A stretch of DNA of 64,000 nucleotides from Desulfosarcina widdelii (GCF_009688965.1 NZ_AP021875.1:1860001-1924000), one strand, 5' to 3'; numbered from the stretch's first letter, positions 1 through 9,571 are shown. The notes: generated by a model from the letters alone, not told the origin. Made by a program: numbers and translations.

Positions 1-1324
1 CCGATCCGCCATGCCGGGTCAAATTGTGCCATCCGGAACACTGAGGGGCAAAATTGAGAAACCGTCCGTCCAGGCCGATCAGGCCCGCTTTCGTCAGCGG
101 CGCCGCCGGTTTCTTTTCCAGAGACTGCATCTTGAACCGGGGCGCATGTTCCAGGAACCGATGGATCGGCAATTGGCTCTTCTGCCAGCGGGTGTACAAT
201 TCCTCGTCGAGCCACGGTACGGCAGGTTCGCCCGTGGAAGGGTCGTATCCGACGATAAAATAGTCCCGGGGGTGGGAAATACAGCGCCCCAGGTAGTCCC
301 ACATAAAAGCATAATTGCCGCTGCCGGCATCCGATATGGGGGAGTACCGCGCTTCTGTTGGAATAATATGATCCGTAAATTCCATCACATGCACATGGTC
401 AAGGGCCAGTGTGACGTACCCGGTTATCTTCCCGTTGTTTACCACCGGCGCGGCCCAGCGGATAATGCCCTCGAACCGCTTGCCGACAGGATTCTCTTTG
501 CCGGCATATCCGGACGATTCGGGGGCAAAGGGGATTCCCCGCGCCTTGGCCCTGGCCCTGGTGTAAGGGCCGACCAGATGCCCCTTGACATAAGCCCCGA
601 TTACGTCGGACACGTAGATATCGCCGGGCTTGAGTTTCTTCAGGTCGCTAAAATACGTTTCCGCGCTGCAGTAAGTGTTTTCCTTTCCGCTGATGTCGCG
701 CAGGCGGCTGTCCATGCGCTTTGAGGCGGTCACTTTGATTTTTTCATGTCCGGCAAGGTCGACAAACGTCATCTCCAGAAACAGCGGTCGGTGCTGAACG
801 ATTTCGCCCTCTTCCGGAAAGCGATAGTGAAAATCGGTACGGTTGTCCCGGTTCTGCGATATAACCGCAAGGCCATGTGCCGTCGATTGTCCGGAGGGGA
901 TCCAGGCTTGGCCGGTGTCATCCATCACCCACGGGTAATGATCGATTACCGGTCGGCTGTGGCGACTCAGAAATTTCCGATAGGCCGCTTCGGAAGGGGC
1001 TAAAGATGCGGCATACGCGATGTCCCGATCGCGATCGTATAAAAAGGCTGCCACGGCCCTGGCGGTGTCCGTTGTCAACCGTTCGATCGACTCCCTGGCC
1101 TTGACATCCAGGGCCCGAATCGAGTTTTCCGTGGATAGCTTCCCGATCTGTTCGACAACGGTCCTGCTTTCGGAAACCATCTCCCCCACCTGCCCTTCAA
1201 CGGTTAACGCCAGGTGGGACACGGCCTCCCAGGCAAACCATGCCAGGGCCACAAGAGGCAGTACTTTGATAACGATAAAAATTGCGATGAGCTTATCTCG
1301 GATGCCGGGCCGATAGGGAATCAT
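1..1324 (-). CDS. Membrane sensor with extracellular cache-like domain (partial, C-terminus outside window)
   Basis: Reading the minus strand from an ATG at 1324 gives an open frame that runs off the window edge, at least 441 residues. A GAGGAAA ribosome site precedes the ATG. Residues about 10-35 form one hydrophobic segment (LIAIFIVIKVLPLVALAWFA), followed by a coiled region and a long region of the double-cache type, with motifs such as YVSDVIGAYVKGHLVG and GKITGYVTLALDHVHVME that match ligand-binding cache domains of kinases, chemoreceptors and cyclases. No output domain is visible because the C-terminus lies beyond position 1. It is therefore a periplasmic sensor of unknown output. The long plus-strand frames opposite it are shadows. 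Confidence 0.75.
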   Translation of the reverse strand, partial: MIPYRPGIRDKLIAIFIVIKVLPLVALAWFAWEAVSHLALTVEGQVGEMVSESRTVVEQIGKLSTENSIRALDVKARESIERLTTDTARAVAAFLYDRDRDIAYAASLAPSEAAYRKFLSRHSRPVIDHYPWVMDDTGQAWIPSGQSTAHGLAVISQNRDNRTDFHYRFPEEGEIVQHRPLFLEMTFVDLAGHEKIKVTASKRMDSRLRDISGKENTYCSAETYFSDLKKLKPGDIYVSDVIGAYVKGHLVGPYTRARAKARGIPFAPESSGYAGKENPVGKRFEGIIRWAAPVVNNGKITGYVTLALDHVHVMEFTDHIIPTEARYSPISDAGSGNYAFMWDYLGRCISHPRDYFIVGYDPSTGEPAVPWLDEELYTRWQKSQLPIHRFLEHAPRFKMQSLEKKPAAPLTKAGLIGLDGRFLNFAPQCSGWHNLTRHGGS

Positions 1325-1539
1325 GGATTTCCTCGCGTTAAGCTCCCAGTAATTGAGGCGATCAGCGGATGGACCATATCAATTTTAGTATCGGCCTTTT
1401 TCATAAAACATGAACCAGGAAAATCGGCAGGTTATTTTAAGTTTGAATGGACGCTTTTGCGCGGATGGCCTCGGCCCAAACGATTCTTCGTACCCGTTCA
1501 CGGGGTTGAAAGGCCCAATGTACTGCAACTGCCTGAACA

Positions 1540-1648
1540 GTAAACGTTTACAGGGTGCCGCAGGTGTGAGGCGCCGGGCACGCCGACGGTTTGGTCAACC
1601 TTCAACCGCCCGGAAACAAGGAAGATGCGGCACCCTGTGAACGCTTAC
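1540..1648. promoter_or_regulatory. Long inverted repeat upstream of the aminotransferase gene
   Basis: Arms at 1540-1562 and 1626-1648 are 23 bp each and complementary at all but about three positions (core CAGGGTGCCGCA / TGCGGCACCCTG), around a GC-rich loop of 63 bp. The structure ends about 97 bp before the aminotransferase start. It could be an attenuator, an operator pair or a small inverted-repeat element; the sequence alone does not decide. The rest of the 1325-1744 gap shows nothing else recognisable. Confidence 0.55.
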
Positions 1649-1744
1649 GATCCTTCTGCCTTCGTCCAGGCAATAAGCGCTTGATTAATCGGAAGCGTTT
1701 GTTAAGACTTGGCCGGACGTTAACCGACACATGAAGAGGACCAG

Positions 1745-2953
1745 ATGGGAACGGATGAAACGATCGCCGTAGAAAATTGGCACATGCCTCCCTTTTTCAA
1801 AAAGATGCCCGTCTCCATCGACAGGGGCGAGGGGGTCTATGTCTGGGACGAGGAAGGGAACCGCTATCTTGACCTGACCGCAGGCTGGGGTGTCACCTCC
1901 ATCGGGCATGCCCACCCTGTCATTCAAACCGCCCTGGCGGACCAGGCCGCGCGCATTGTTCAGAATCCGAATTCCGGCCTGACTTACTCGCCGGCACGTT
2001 CGCGGCTTTTGTCGCTCATGGCGAAGATCCTGCCGGAAAACCTGACACGGGTATTTTTCTCCAACAGCGGCGCGGAAGCCAATGACGCCGCTATCAAACT
2101 TGCCCGAAAAATCACCGGTCGTCGAAAAGTGATCGCCACCACAGGCAGTTTCCACGGCCGCACCATCAGCACGGCATCGGCTACGGGCCAGGCCAGGCAC
2201 CGCGAAAAGTACAATCCGCTCATGCCCGGTTATCTGTTCGTTCCGTTCGATGATCCGGAGGCGATCCAACGCACCCTCGACGACGATGTCGCGGCGGTCA
2301 TCGTGGAACCGGTTCAGGGCGAGGGGGGCGTTCGCATACCGTCAAAAGGATATCTGAAGGTTGTCTCTCAAATTTGCCAGGCAAACGGCACGCTTCTGAT
2401 CGCAGATGAGATCCAGACCGGTTTTTGCCGCACCGGCCCAATGTTCGCCATCGGCGAAACCGGGGCCCGGGCGGATTTTCTAACCATGGCAAAAGGAATC
2501 GCCGGGGGGTTCCCCTTCGGCGCATTCGCCATGTCCGAAGATCTGGCAGGCCGGGTGGAGGCCGGCGATCATGGCGGCACCTACTGCGGCAACCCGCTGG
2601 GTTGTGCCGTAGCCTGTGCGGTGATCCGGTACCTGGTCGAAAACAGTATCAGCGCCCATGTTGCCGAACTGGGGCAATATGCTCTCGATGAAATGCACAC
2701 CTGGAGAAAAACCTGTTCCGGTGTCGTCACGGATGTTCGGGGCAAGGGCTTGCTGCTCATCGTCGAATTCTGCGATGAAGAAACGACGGCCAGGATTATG
2801 GAGGCGTGCTTATCCCAAAGACTCTTCGTCTGCCAGACCCAGGGCAATGGCATCCGCGTGTTCCCGGCATTGAACATTGGCCGTGAGCAACTGGAGGACG
2901 GGCTGGCCACACTCAGGCGGGCAATCGATATGGGTGCACAGAAAAAGGGCTGA
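1745..2953 (+). CDS. Class III PLP aminotransferase, acetylornithine transaminase family
   Basis: The 402-residue protein has the full length of the ArgD/class III aminotransferase family. Visible motifs are FFSNSGAEANDAAIKLAR (PLP phosphate and substrate region), IADEIQTGFCRTG (cofactor-binding Asp), and TMAKGIAGGFPFGA, in which Lys250 is the expected Schiff-base lysine. GGTYCGNPLGCA is the conserved late loop. A GAGGACC ribosome site precedes the ATG. The family uses 2-oxoglutarate or glutamate with acetylornithine, succinylornithine, 4-aminobutyrate or similar amines. No arginine or polyamine gene lies next to it, so the substrate stays open. The protein should be cytosolic. Confidence 0.88.
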   Translation: MGTDETIAVENWHMPPFFKKMPVSIDRGEGVYVWDEEGNRYLDLTAGWGVTSIGHAHPVIQTALADQAARIVQNPNSGLTYSPARSRLLSLMAKILPENLTRVFFSNSGAEANDAAIKLARKITGRRKVIATTGSFHGRTISTASATGQARHREKYNPLMPGYLFVPFDDPEAIQRTLDDDVAAVIVEPVQGEGGVRIPSKGYLKVVSQICQANGTLLIADEIQTGFCRTGPMFAIGETGARADFLTMAKGIAGGFPFGAFAMSEDLAGRVEAGDHGGTYCGNPLGCAVACAVIRYLVENSISAHVAELGQYALDEMHTWRKTCSGVVTDVRGKGLLLIVEFCDEETTARIMEACLSQRLFVCQTQGNGIRVFPALNIGREQLEDGLATLRRAIDMGAQKKG

Positions 2954-2972
2954 CAGCATCGTTTGCCGTGTT

Positions 2973-5195
2973 CTAACCCAACACGTCTTTTATCGCCTGA
3001 CCCAACTCATTGATGCCCACGGGTTTTTTGATGTATTTGGCGGCACCCGCCCTGAGGGTCCGCTTGACATCTTCGGTCTCGGCGAAACCGCTTAAAATGA
3101 TCGCTTTCTGATCCGGTTGGATTTCCTTGATCCGGTCATAGGTTTCCCGGCCGTTGATCCCGGGGTCCATGATCATGTCGAGAAGCAACAGGTCGATGCC
3201 GCCGTGTTCCCGGATATATTCGACGGCCGCCTCTCCGGACGATACGCAGCTCGTTGAAAAGCCCATTTTCTCTAAAATCTGGCAGGTGATTTCCTGCTGG
3301 TTTTTGGCATCGTCGACCACCAGGATGCGTTCTCCCTGTCCATAAACGCTCTCGATTTGAAACGGGCGCATTTCGCCTGCCGGCATCTCCCGAGTAACAT
3401 GGCAGTAAATATCGAAGCGGGTGCCCTCGTTGCTGCAGACGATGTCGATATAGGCGCCGTGGTCCTGGACCACATTCCATACCAATGTCAGGCCAAGACC
3501 GGTACCGCTGCGGCCCATGACTTTCTTGGTGTAAAACGGTTCGAAGATCCGGTCCAGGGCTTCACGGTCCATCCCCGGCCCGTTGTCGGCCACAGTCAGT
3601 ACGACATAGTCTCCTTTGGGAATGTTGCCATAGCCCTTTGCGGGGCGATCCAGGCAGCGGTTGGCCGTGGAGACCACGACCCGTCCGCGGCCTTCGATCG
3701 CCTCTGCGGCGTTGGATACCAGATTCATCACGGCCTTGCCGAAATGAAGCGGTGAGCCCTTGATATTGAGAATTCGATTGTCCAGGTTCGTTTCCACCCG
3801 GACCTTCGGATGAAACATCATCAGCTTCTTGTACTCCGGGGATCGGACGTAGTCTTCGATGGTGCGGTTGAGGTTCATCACCTCCTTTTCGATGGCCGCC
3901 CCCCGGGCCACGGTCAGCAATTCACTGACAATGGCCGCCGCACGCTTCCCGGATTCCTGAATCGTCTGGATCGGCCCGCGAAGTTTGCTGTCTTCGGGCA
4001 GTTCCATGAGAAGCAGCTCCGGATAGGAGACGATTCCCGAAAGAACATTGTTCAGATCGTGGGCCACGCCGCCGGCCAGCAGGCCAAGGGATTCCATTTT
4101 CTTCAGGCGGGCCACCTTTTCTTCATTTCTCTTGCGTTCCTTTTCTTCTCGCAACCGCTCCGAGATGTCTCGCAGAACGGCCAGGACGGCGGGGCCGGTC
4201 TTGTAGTGAATCTCGTTGGCATTGATTTCGACTGTGGATTGGCTGCCGTCGTCCCTTTCGATGCCCACGATGACTGAATTCTCGGTAACCGCAGGATCAG
4301 TGAAGGAATCGTAAAACTGGTTAAACCTCTCTTTGTCGTTCTCGGCAATCATGGCCGTGAAGTCTTCAATGGTCCAGCCGATGGCCGATTTGCCGAGCAG
4401 GGATCGGCAGGCAGGATTTTCGAAAACGGCCGTATCGTTCTGCTCCACGAGGATGCCGTCATTAACGAATCGGGTAATCGTACGGTATTTATCTTCGGAC
4501 AGGATCTCATAAGACCTGCCGGCAACGATCCAGAGCACGAGAAGACTGAAGACAAAAAAGCCGTATTCCATAAAATATTGAAATGCCGGTACACCCAGGG
4601 CGGCCATGCCGTCATGGATGCCAAGCAGCGTCCAGATGGCAATGCCCGAAACGCAGGCTCCCTTGTAACGCTCGCCGGGGTCCTTGCACCTTAGCCAAAT
4701 CGCGATCGCGCCCAGGCTCGACAAAAAACCGTACAATACGAAAAAAGCGCCGTATGGCCCTAAGTCCGGTTCGATGTATGGCTGCGCCAGGCCCGTAAAA
4801 TGACGGGCAACGAATCGTTCGGCGATCAAAAGGTCTGTTTTCCAGATGAGAAGCATCAAAAACAGATGGAAGCAACCGGCAACCTGGTGATAGCGCCTGG
4901 CATCGACTTTAAAGTAGGCAAACGTAAATCCGTATAAAAATTGGATCAGGCAAACGACCGCTGTCCACTCCAGTCGGCCTGCCCACTGATTTGCCGGCCC
5001 CGGAGGGCAATTGTATTCGAAGAATACGCCAACGGCGTAGAGCATCGCCGAAAAGGAAATTCCCAGGCTCCAGCCATAAAGCGTAAATCTTGGTTTCTTA
5101 CAAAGGAAGACTGCTTGAAGAACCACCATTACCAGAGCCAGTATGGCAACCGATAACGAGCCGGCGGATTGCAATACGATTTTTTCCACGTTCAC
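2973..5195 (-). CDS. Membrane hybrid histidine kinase with receiver domain
   Basis: The 740 residues start with about seven hydrophobic segments (residues 10-230), like 7TM histidine-kinase sensor regions. A PAS-like domain follows (about 235-350), then a HisKA domain with phosphoacceptor His379 in GGVAHDLNNVLSG, an HATPase domain with the N box NLVSNAAEAI and the G boxes DNGPGMD and GRSGTGLGL, and a C-terminal receiver domain with Asp673 in LLLLDMIMD and the late KKP lysine. It probably autophosphorylates and passes the phosphate to its own receiver; no output domain or partner regulator lies nearby. The kinase core closely resembles that of the second hybrid kinase at 23730-26216, so the two look like paralogues with different sensors. 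Confidence 0.92.
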   Translation of the reverse strand: MNVEKIVLQSAGSLSVAILALVMVVLQAVFLCKKPRFTLYGWSLGISFSAMLYAVGVFFEYNCPPGPANQWAGRLEWTAVVCLIQFLYGFTFAYFKVDARRYHQVAGCFHLFLMLLIWKTDLLIAERFVARHFTGLAQPYIEPDLGPYGAFFVLYGFLSSLGAIAIWLRCKDPGERYKGACVSGIAIWTLLGIHDGMAALGVPAFQYFMEYGFFVFSLLVLWIVAGRSYEILSEDKYRTITRFVNDGILVEQNDTAVFENPACRSLLGKSAIGWTIEDFTAMIAENDKERFNQFYDSFTDPAVTENSVIVGIERDDGSQSTVEINANEIHYKTGPAVLAVLRDISERLREEKERKRNEEKVARLKKMESLGLLAGGVAHDLNNVLSGIVSYPELLLMELPEDSKLRGPIQTIQESGKRAAAIVSELLTVARGAAIEKEVMNLNRTIEDYVRSPEYKKLMMFHPKVRVETNLDNRILNIKGSPLHFGKAVMNLVSNAAEAIEGRGRVVVSTANRCLDRPAKGYGNIPKGDYVVLTVADNGPGMDREALDRIFEPFYTKKVMGRSGTGLGLTLVWNVVQDHGAYIDIVCSNEGTRFDIYCHVTREMPAGEMRPFQIESVYGQGERILVVDDAKNQQEITCQILEKMGFSTSCVSSGEAAVEYIREHGGIDLLLLDMIMDPGINGRETYDRIKEIQPDQKAIILSGFAETEDVKRTLRAGAAKYIKKPVGINELGQAIKDVLG

Positions 5196-5545
5196 TTCCT
5201 GTCCCTCGGCAACTTAACGTCCGAATTCAGATGCAGTTTCAGAAGAGATCTATCGCGAGCCGTCATTTATCGATTGGAGCGGTTTAAATCATTCTTTTTA
5301 AATCGCTCTTTTCATGATTCGTCAGTTACCCTATGGGCTTGAAGATTCGCATGGGAACCTGAATCGAAAAATGGGCAAAACCATGGAAAGAGGTCTTGCC
5401 CATCAAAATGATTCGAGCGGAAGGCGTTCCTTGGCCGTGGAATCTTAATCCCCTTATTTTAAAAAGATATCGGCAATTGGCGGTCGGGCTTTAACGAAAT
5501 TTGAACACCTGAAGCCAAGCCATTCAAATCAGGTCCGAAAACAAT

Positions 5546-5565
5546 TGATTCTTTCGAAAGAATCA
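5546..5565. promoter_or_regulatory. Perfect 20-bp palindrome upstream of the PAS gene
   Basis: TGATTCTTTCGAAAGAATCA is a perfect palindrome 65 bp before the PAS-protein start, a typical operator position. No adjacent regulator gene explains it. The same gap (5196-5630) also holds an imperfect hairpin at 5277-5308 followed by TTTT, which may be a terminator; nothing else is recognisable there. Confidence 0.5.
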
Positions 5566-5630
5566 TATAAGCAAAAAGCAATTTCCGAACATTTTACGCA
5601 TTCTACGAAAACACCCCAGGAGCATGGACG

Positions 5631-6248
5631 ATGGGCCATACGAATGGAATGATAGAAAGCGAAAAAGGCGGAACATTGACCGCGATGCTGCAATCCATCG
5701 GCGATCACATCAGCATCATGGACACCGATCTGAACATCGTATGGGCCAATGATGTTGCCAAAGAAAAATTCGGCAACGAAATCATCGGCAAAAAATGCTA
5801 CCAGGCCTACCACAATCGCTCAAAACCCTGCGAACCATCCCCTTGCATCAGCAAGCGAGCCATTGCCGACGGCAACATTCACGAGCATGACACCGAGGTG
5901 ATCGATAAAGACGGCCGTATCATCTGTTTCCATTGCACGGCCAACGTGGCGTTGAGGGATGAAAACGGAAATCCGACGCGGATCATCGAAATTTCCCGGG
6001 ACATCACCGAGTTCAAAAAGGCAGAGGCGGAAAAAGACCGGCTGATCGGGGAACTGCGGGAAGCGTCCGAGAAAATAAAGACCTTGAAAAAATTGTTGCC
6101 GATATGTGCCTCCTGTAAAAAAGTCAGAAACGACCAGGGGTACTGGCAGCAGGTCGAGGTTTACCTTCGCGACAATGCGGAAATTCTTTTCAGCCATAGC
6201 ATCTGCCCCGAATGCTCCAAAAAGCTGTATCCCGATCTCGACAGTTAA
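5631..6248 (+). CDS. PAS-domain protein with C-terminal Cys4 tail
   Basis: The 205 residues carry one PAS domain (about 15-135, ending IIEISRDITEFKKAE), a short coiled-coil linker, and a C-terminal tail with CASCKKVRNDQGYW and ICPECSKK, four cysteines in two CxxC pairs that probably bind a metal. I know this tail from many sensors and regulators of sulfate-reducing and related bacteria. There is no catalytic domain, so it is likely a signal-binding adaptor. The PAS core contains two further cysteines (near CYQAYHNRSKPCEPSPC), which could bind a cofactor or sense redox state. The ATG at 5631 follows CCAGGAGCATGGACG, a usable ribosome site; an in-frame ATG lies 5 codons further on. Confidence 0.75.
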   Translation: MGHTNGMIESEKGGTLTAMLQSIGDHISIMDTDLNIVWANDVAKEKFGNEIIGKKCYQAYHNRSKPCEPSPCISKRAIADGNIHEHDTEVIDKDGRIICFHCTANVALRDENGNPTRIIEISRDITEFKKAEAEKDRLIGELREASEKIKTLKKLLPICASCKKVRNDQGYWQQVEVYLRDNAEILFSHSICPECSKKLYPDLDS

Positions 6249-6421
6249 AATGCACTTTTACCTAAACATCCGTTAATGACCTGCCAATAAAGAAATCAGG
6301 CAATTCTCTTTTTCAAACGCCAAGGCCATGCTTCAAGATAGATTTTGATATAATATCATATAGTTGTACTATTTGTCAGTTATCCTGCAGACTGGAGAAT
6401 ACATCGAAAGGATGTTGAGCG

Positions 6422-7441
6422 ATGCTTTACAGCGACAGCGTAGAAGACTCACGGCTATATTTCCGCCTTGCCCTGGAGGAGATTGGCAAATTCGGCCTTC
6501 CCATAGACCCTCTGAATTATTGCATCTGGTATGAGTATTTCTCAGAACGAAACAGTGACCTCAACAGATTCATCGACAATTATCTGAAGCAGAACGGGAC
6601 GTTTTCATCGGAAGTCAGCAGGAAACTATTCAATCAGTTTATATTGAATGGAAAAGAACCGCTGAACGAATTGGTCCAGAATGAACTGAAAAAAGTTTTT
6701 TCGAACCTTTTTCGTTCCATCGAGACGACCCATCAGACCTTTGCCGAATCCGGGAACAACCTCGACGCCATGAGCCAGACCCTGGATGCCGGCATCACCG
6801 AACCGGAAATCAATGCCGTCGTCGAGCAGATCAAAAAAGAGATCAAAAAACTGGAATCTTCCAGCGGTAATTTTCAGGAAGATATTCAACATGCCAATCG
6901 TGAGATCGAGACCCTGAAGGAAAAAGTTGCGCGCTATAAAAACGAAGCGACAAAAGATCCGTTGACCAAACTGGACAACCGCCGAAGCTTCGATAAAAAG
7001 ATGAAAGCCGCCCTGGATGAAGCCAATAGAGAAAAAAGCTCGCTGTGTCTGGTCATCGCGGACATCGATTATTTCAAAAAAATAAATGACACCCATGGCC
7101 ACCTGGTGGGAGACAATGTTCTGCGCATGGTTGCATCCACCATGAAGGAATCGATCAACGGCAATGATACATTGGCACGAATCGGCGGCGAAGAATTTGC
7201 CATTCTGCTGCCGCGCACACCTCTGGATGGCGCCGTGAAACTGGCCGACGATATTCGGGCGAGCTTCGAAAAACTCGATTTGAAAAAGAAAAGTACGGGT
7301 GAGAGCCTGGGCACGATCACCATGAGCTTTGGCGTTACGACCTATAAGCATTCCGAGGACGCAGATGAGTTCATCCATCGTGCCGACCAGGCGCTTTACC
7401 AGTCCAAGGAATCGGGAAGAAACAGGGTCACCGGTCAGTAA
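6422..7441 (+). CDS. Diguanylate cyclase (GGDEF domain) with coiled-coil N-terminal region
   Basis: The 339 residues have an N-terminal helical region (1-130), a coiled coil (about 130-175) and a C-terminal GGDEF domain that begins at DPLTKLDNRRSFD. The active-site motif is GGEEF at 255-259, and the metal-binding Asp lies in VIADIDYFKKIND. The enzyme should make cyclic di-GMP from two GTP. The inhibitory I-site RxxD is absent (NGND at 246-249), so product feedback through that site is unlikely. There is no signal peptide or membrane segment, so it is cytosolic. The gene follows the PAS protein by 173 bp on the same strand and may share its control. Confidence 0.93.
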   Translation: MLYSDSVEDSRLYFRLALEEIGKFGLPIDPLNYCIWYEYFSERNSDLNRFIDNYLKQNGTFSSEVSRKLFNQFILNGKEPLNELVQNELKKVFSNLFRSIETTHQTFAESGNNLDAMSQTLDAGITEPEINAVVEQIKKEIKKLESSSGNFQEDIQHANREIETLKEKVARYKNEATKDPLTKLDNRRSFDKKMKAALDEANREKSSLCLVIADIDYFKKINDTHGHLVGDNVLRMVASTMKESINGNDTLARIGGEEFAILLPRTPLDGAVKLADDIRASFEKLDLKKKSTGESLGTITMSFGVTTYKHSEDADEFIHRADQALYQSKESGRNRVTGQ

Positions 7442-7541
7442 TTTTCGAGAGCACCCTATCTTACGGTGAGCATCGGAATCGCTTTAAGAAGCTGCGCCGC
7501 TTTTGGCCTCACGCTAGAACGCTGGGCCGTTTTTTGTTGTT

Positions 7542-7690
7542 TCACGCAAAGGCGCTAAGAAAAAAAGACAAAATCAAAACATACAGGTCCTGATAGCAAT
7601 ATTCACTTGAAATACTGGCTCAAAACAACAGCCACAGTCGCCGTTACTGTAATCAAAAAACCTTTCGCGTTCTTTGCGGCTTCGCGTGAG
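7542..7690. repeat. Interspersed repeat, copy 1 (about 150 bp)
   Basis: This copy begins TCACGCAAAGGCGCTAAG and ends GCGGCTTCGCGTGAG, so its ends form a short inverted repeat. The interior resembles copies at 8645 and 21756 (an AAAATCAAAA block, a CTGAAATGCTG-like block, a TACTGTAATCAAAAAA block). It lies between the convergent ends of the cyclase gene and the 171-residue protein gene. Confidence 0.8.
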
Positions 7691-7692
7691 CC

Positions 7693-8208
7693 TCATCTTT
7701 TCGCCCGAATTCGTATAACCGTAAAAATGATTGCAGCGGCTAAAACGCCTGTGACGACGACCAATTGAATCAATCGTAAAAGAAAATGGTCGATCAGTTG
7801 TTTGCCGCTATCGAGAGAACGATCAACGAGTCGGTCACCAATTGCCTCTATCTCGACCAGGGTCGCTTGCCGTTCGGATACGAGCGTTTCGATCAGTCGG
7901 GTCAGTTCAGACCTCAAGTCTTCGGTTGCGGCAAGACGTTCCTGTGTCAGATATACCAGGGTCGCCTTGCGCTCCTTGTCTACCTCTGACAACGTTGCGA
8001 TTCTCTCTTTTTGGATGACGATCTGAAGATCGTGCATGAGATTTTCAACAAGGCCTGACGGATTCCACTTGTTCTGGATGTCTTCGGAAGTTGCGGCAGG
8101 TGGTGATTCTTCTTTTGTCTGGTAAGAGGCTTCCAGGCCAAACGTGGTTCCGGCCATCAATAAGATCATGGCAAGGGTGATGAAACTGAATTTATTTATC
8201 GAACGCAT
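7693..8208 (-). CDS. Exported coiled-coil protein with C-terminal membrane anchor
   Basis: I do not recognise a family. The 171 residues begin with a signal peptide (FSFITLAMILLMAGTTFG), continue with a long charged coiled coil (about 50-135, with repeated ERxATL-type heptads) and end with one transmembrane helix (about 143-165) and a basic tail, RIRAKR. The layout suggests a periplasmic coiled coil anchored in the inner membrane by its C-terminus. It stands alone between interspersed repeats. Confidence 0.7.
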   Translation of the reverse strand: MRSINKFSFITLAMILLMAGTTFGLEASYQTKEESPPAATSEDIQNKWNPSGLVENLMHDLQIVIQKERIATLSEVDKERKATLVYLTQERLAATEDLRSELTRLIETLVSERQATLVEIEAIGDRLVDRSLDSGKQLIDHFLLRLIQLVVVTGVLAAAIIFTVIRIRAKR

Positions 8209-8644
8209 ACTGTCTCCTTGTTTACGGTTTCTAAGTGCTCCTGTTCAAAATGTTGATTTCCTTTTCCTTGCCGCCCCGCACCTTCCCTCGTGAAAAGGTA
8301 TCATCCATCGGACTTGCCAGCCATGGGGAGACGGCTGGGCACCATAATTGGACCTCAATTTTTAGATAGGGCAGATCGGAAGTTGGAAATAAAGCCAGAG
8401 GTGCTTTTTACCAGATAGCAGTGTTGTATATTGGAAGCATGATACAAATACGAATGGCTGTCAAATTCAAAGGCCAGGGTTCATGATACCAGTGGGCATA
8501 CCATCAGCATCATCCGGCAGGTTTCAAAATGCCGGCAACGGCCGATGAAAGCCGAAACTGTCGATCGATCTTTTTGGAATCATCTACGCGTTCCAACAGG
8601 ACCATCTGCAAGCCGTCGAGCTGCAGTTTTTATAGAAAAGTTGC

Positions 8645-8764
8645 CTCACGCTAAGACGCTAAGAAAAAAAATGGGCTTGATAACGATTCGAAATGCTGTG
8701 GCCGAATCTACAGCCAATATCACCCTTACTGAAATCAAAAAAAATCTTCGCGGCTTCGCGTGAG
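8645..8764. repeat. Interspersed repeat, copy 2 (about 120 bp)
   Basis: It begins CTCACGCTAAGACGCTAAG and ends GCGGCTTCGCGTGAG. It shares the interior block GAAATGCTGTGGCCGAATC with copies 3 and 5, which shows that these are copies of one element and not chance end matches. The 8209-9334 gap otherwise holds copy 3, a half copy at 9103-9136 and the hairpin at 8892-8940. Confidence 0.8.
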
Positions 8765-8891
8765 CCCTCCTTTTATCATCCTTCTTTGCGATTTTGCGCC
8801 TTCAAGTGAGTTTCTGGCATATGATTTGTTTACACTCTGTTTAGAGTATGCATTATTTCTGACTTCCATTCTATCATACTCTCACCTCCTC

Positions 8892-8940
8892 AGACCCCAG
8901 CACGAAATCAATAGCCTTTCGTGCTGGGGTCTTTTCCTTT
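8892..8940 (+). terminator. Strong intrinsic terminator without an obvious upstream gene
   Basis: AGACCCCAGCACGAAA (8892-8907) and TTTCGTGCTGGGGTCT (8917-8932) form a perfect 16-bp stem with a 9-base loop, followed by TTTCCTTT on the plus strand. No protein gene ends just upstream on this strand; the nearest plus-strand gene stops at 7441. It may end an unannotated small RNA that starts in the AT-rich segment around 8820-8870. Confidence 0.7.
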
Positions 8941-9153
8941 AAAATCCGCATGCAAACGACATCGAAGGGGAATGTTGAGTAAAGGCGAAGATCTCTTTTC
9001 AGGTAGGTGACGGTTGTCATCAAATTTCTCATTGCATGCAAAAAATTATTGCACCTGCAATATTTCTATTTCGGTTGTGAGAACAGGCCTTGATTGAGTC
9101 CCGCCCTCCTTCGCGCTTTTTGCGGCTTCGCGCGGGGTCGGATCTTAGAGTAT

Positions 9154-9293
9154 CTCCCGCAAAGACGCTAAGCCGCCAAGAAAAAACTAAAAAACGGCTT
9201 GGTCACAACTCGAAACACTGTGGCCGAATCGAAAGCCAAAATAGCCCCTACTGAAATCGAAAATCTCTTTGCACCTTTGCGCCTTCGCGTGAG
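9154..9293. repeat. Interspersed repeat, copy 3 (about 140 bp)
   Basis: It begins CTCCCGCAAAGACGCTAAG and ends GCGCCTTCGCGTGAG, with the shared interior blocks CACTGTGGCCGAATC and CTACTGAAATC. A diverged half copy of the right end lies immediately before it at 9103-9136. Confidence 0.75.
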
Positions 9294-9334
9294 ACCTGTT
9301 TTTAACCGCCCTGAGGGTTCTCATTGGATGGGCG

Positions 9335-9571
9335 CTACATCCCGATCCACCTTCCAAGGTATCGCAATAGAGTATACGGCAATTCAAAAATCTGAACAAA
9401 AACGTTTTTAGGCCTGGGATTTACCTGTTTGCCAAGCTTGAAGTCAGGGCGAAACCGGGCTCCGCAATTCGGGCAGGCCATCAGGACCCCGCCTACGTCC
9501 TTGGGGAATCGCAATTGCTGGCCGCACTCGGGGCAGGTTCTGATTGTATTGTCTGTCATCTGTCGGTCCAT
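9335..9571 (-). CDS. Small zinc-ribbon protein
   Basis: The 78-residue protein has two CxxC pairs (C13/C16 in CPECGQQLRFP and C33/C36 in CPNCGARFRP), spaced like a zinc ribbon of the MJ0042 type. The C-terminal 25 residues are hydrophobic and aromatic (VFVQIFELPYTLLRYLGRWIG) and may form an amphipathic or membrane-associated helix. The function is unknown. An alternative start is the ATG four codons downstream. Confidence 0.65.
   Translation of the reverse strand: MDRQMTDNTIRTCPECGQQLRFPKDVGGVLMACPNCGARFRPDFKLGKQVNPRPKNVFVQIFELPYTLLRYLGRWIGM

Noticed and set aside
8545-8763. Small frames inside the interspersed repeats (also 9187-9411)
   Set aside because: They translate the repeat element itself and have no independent support.
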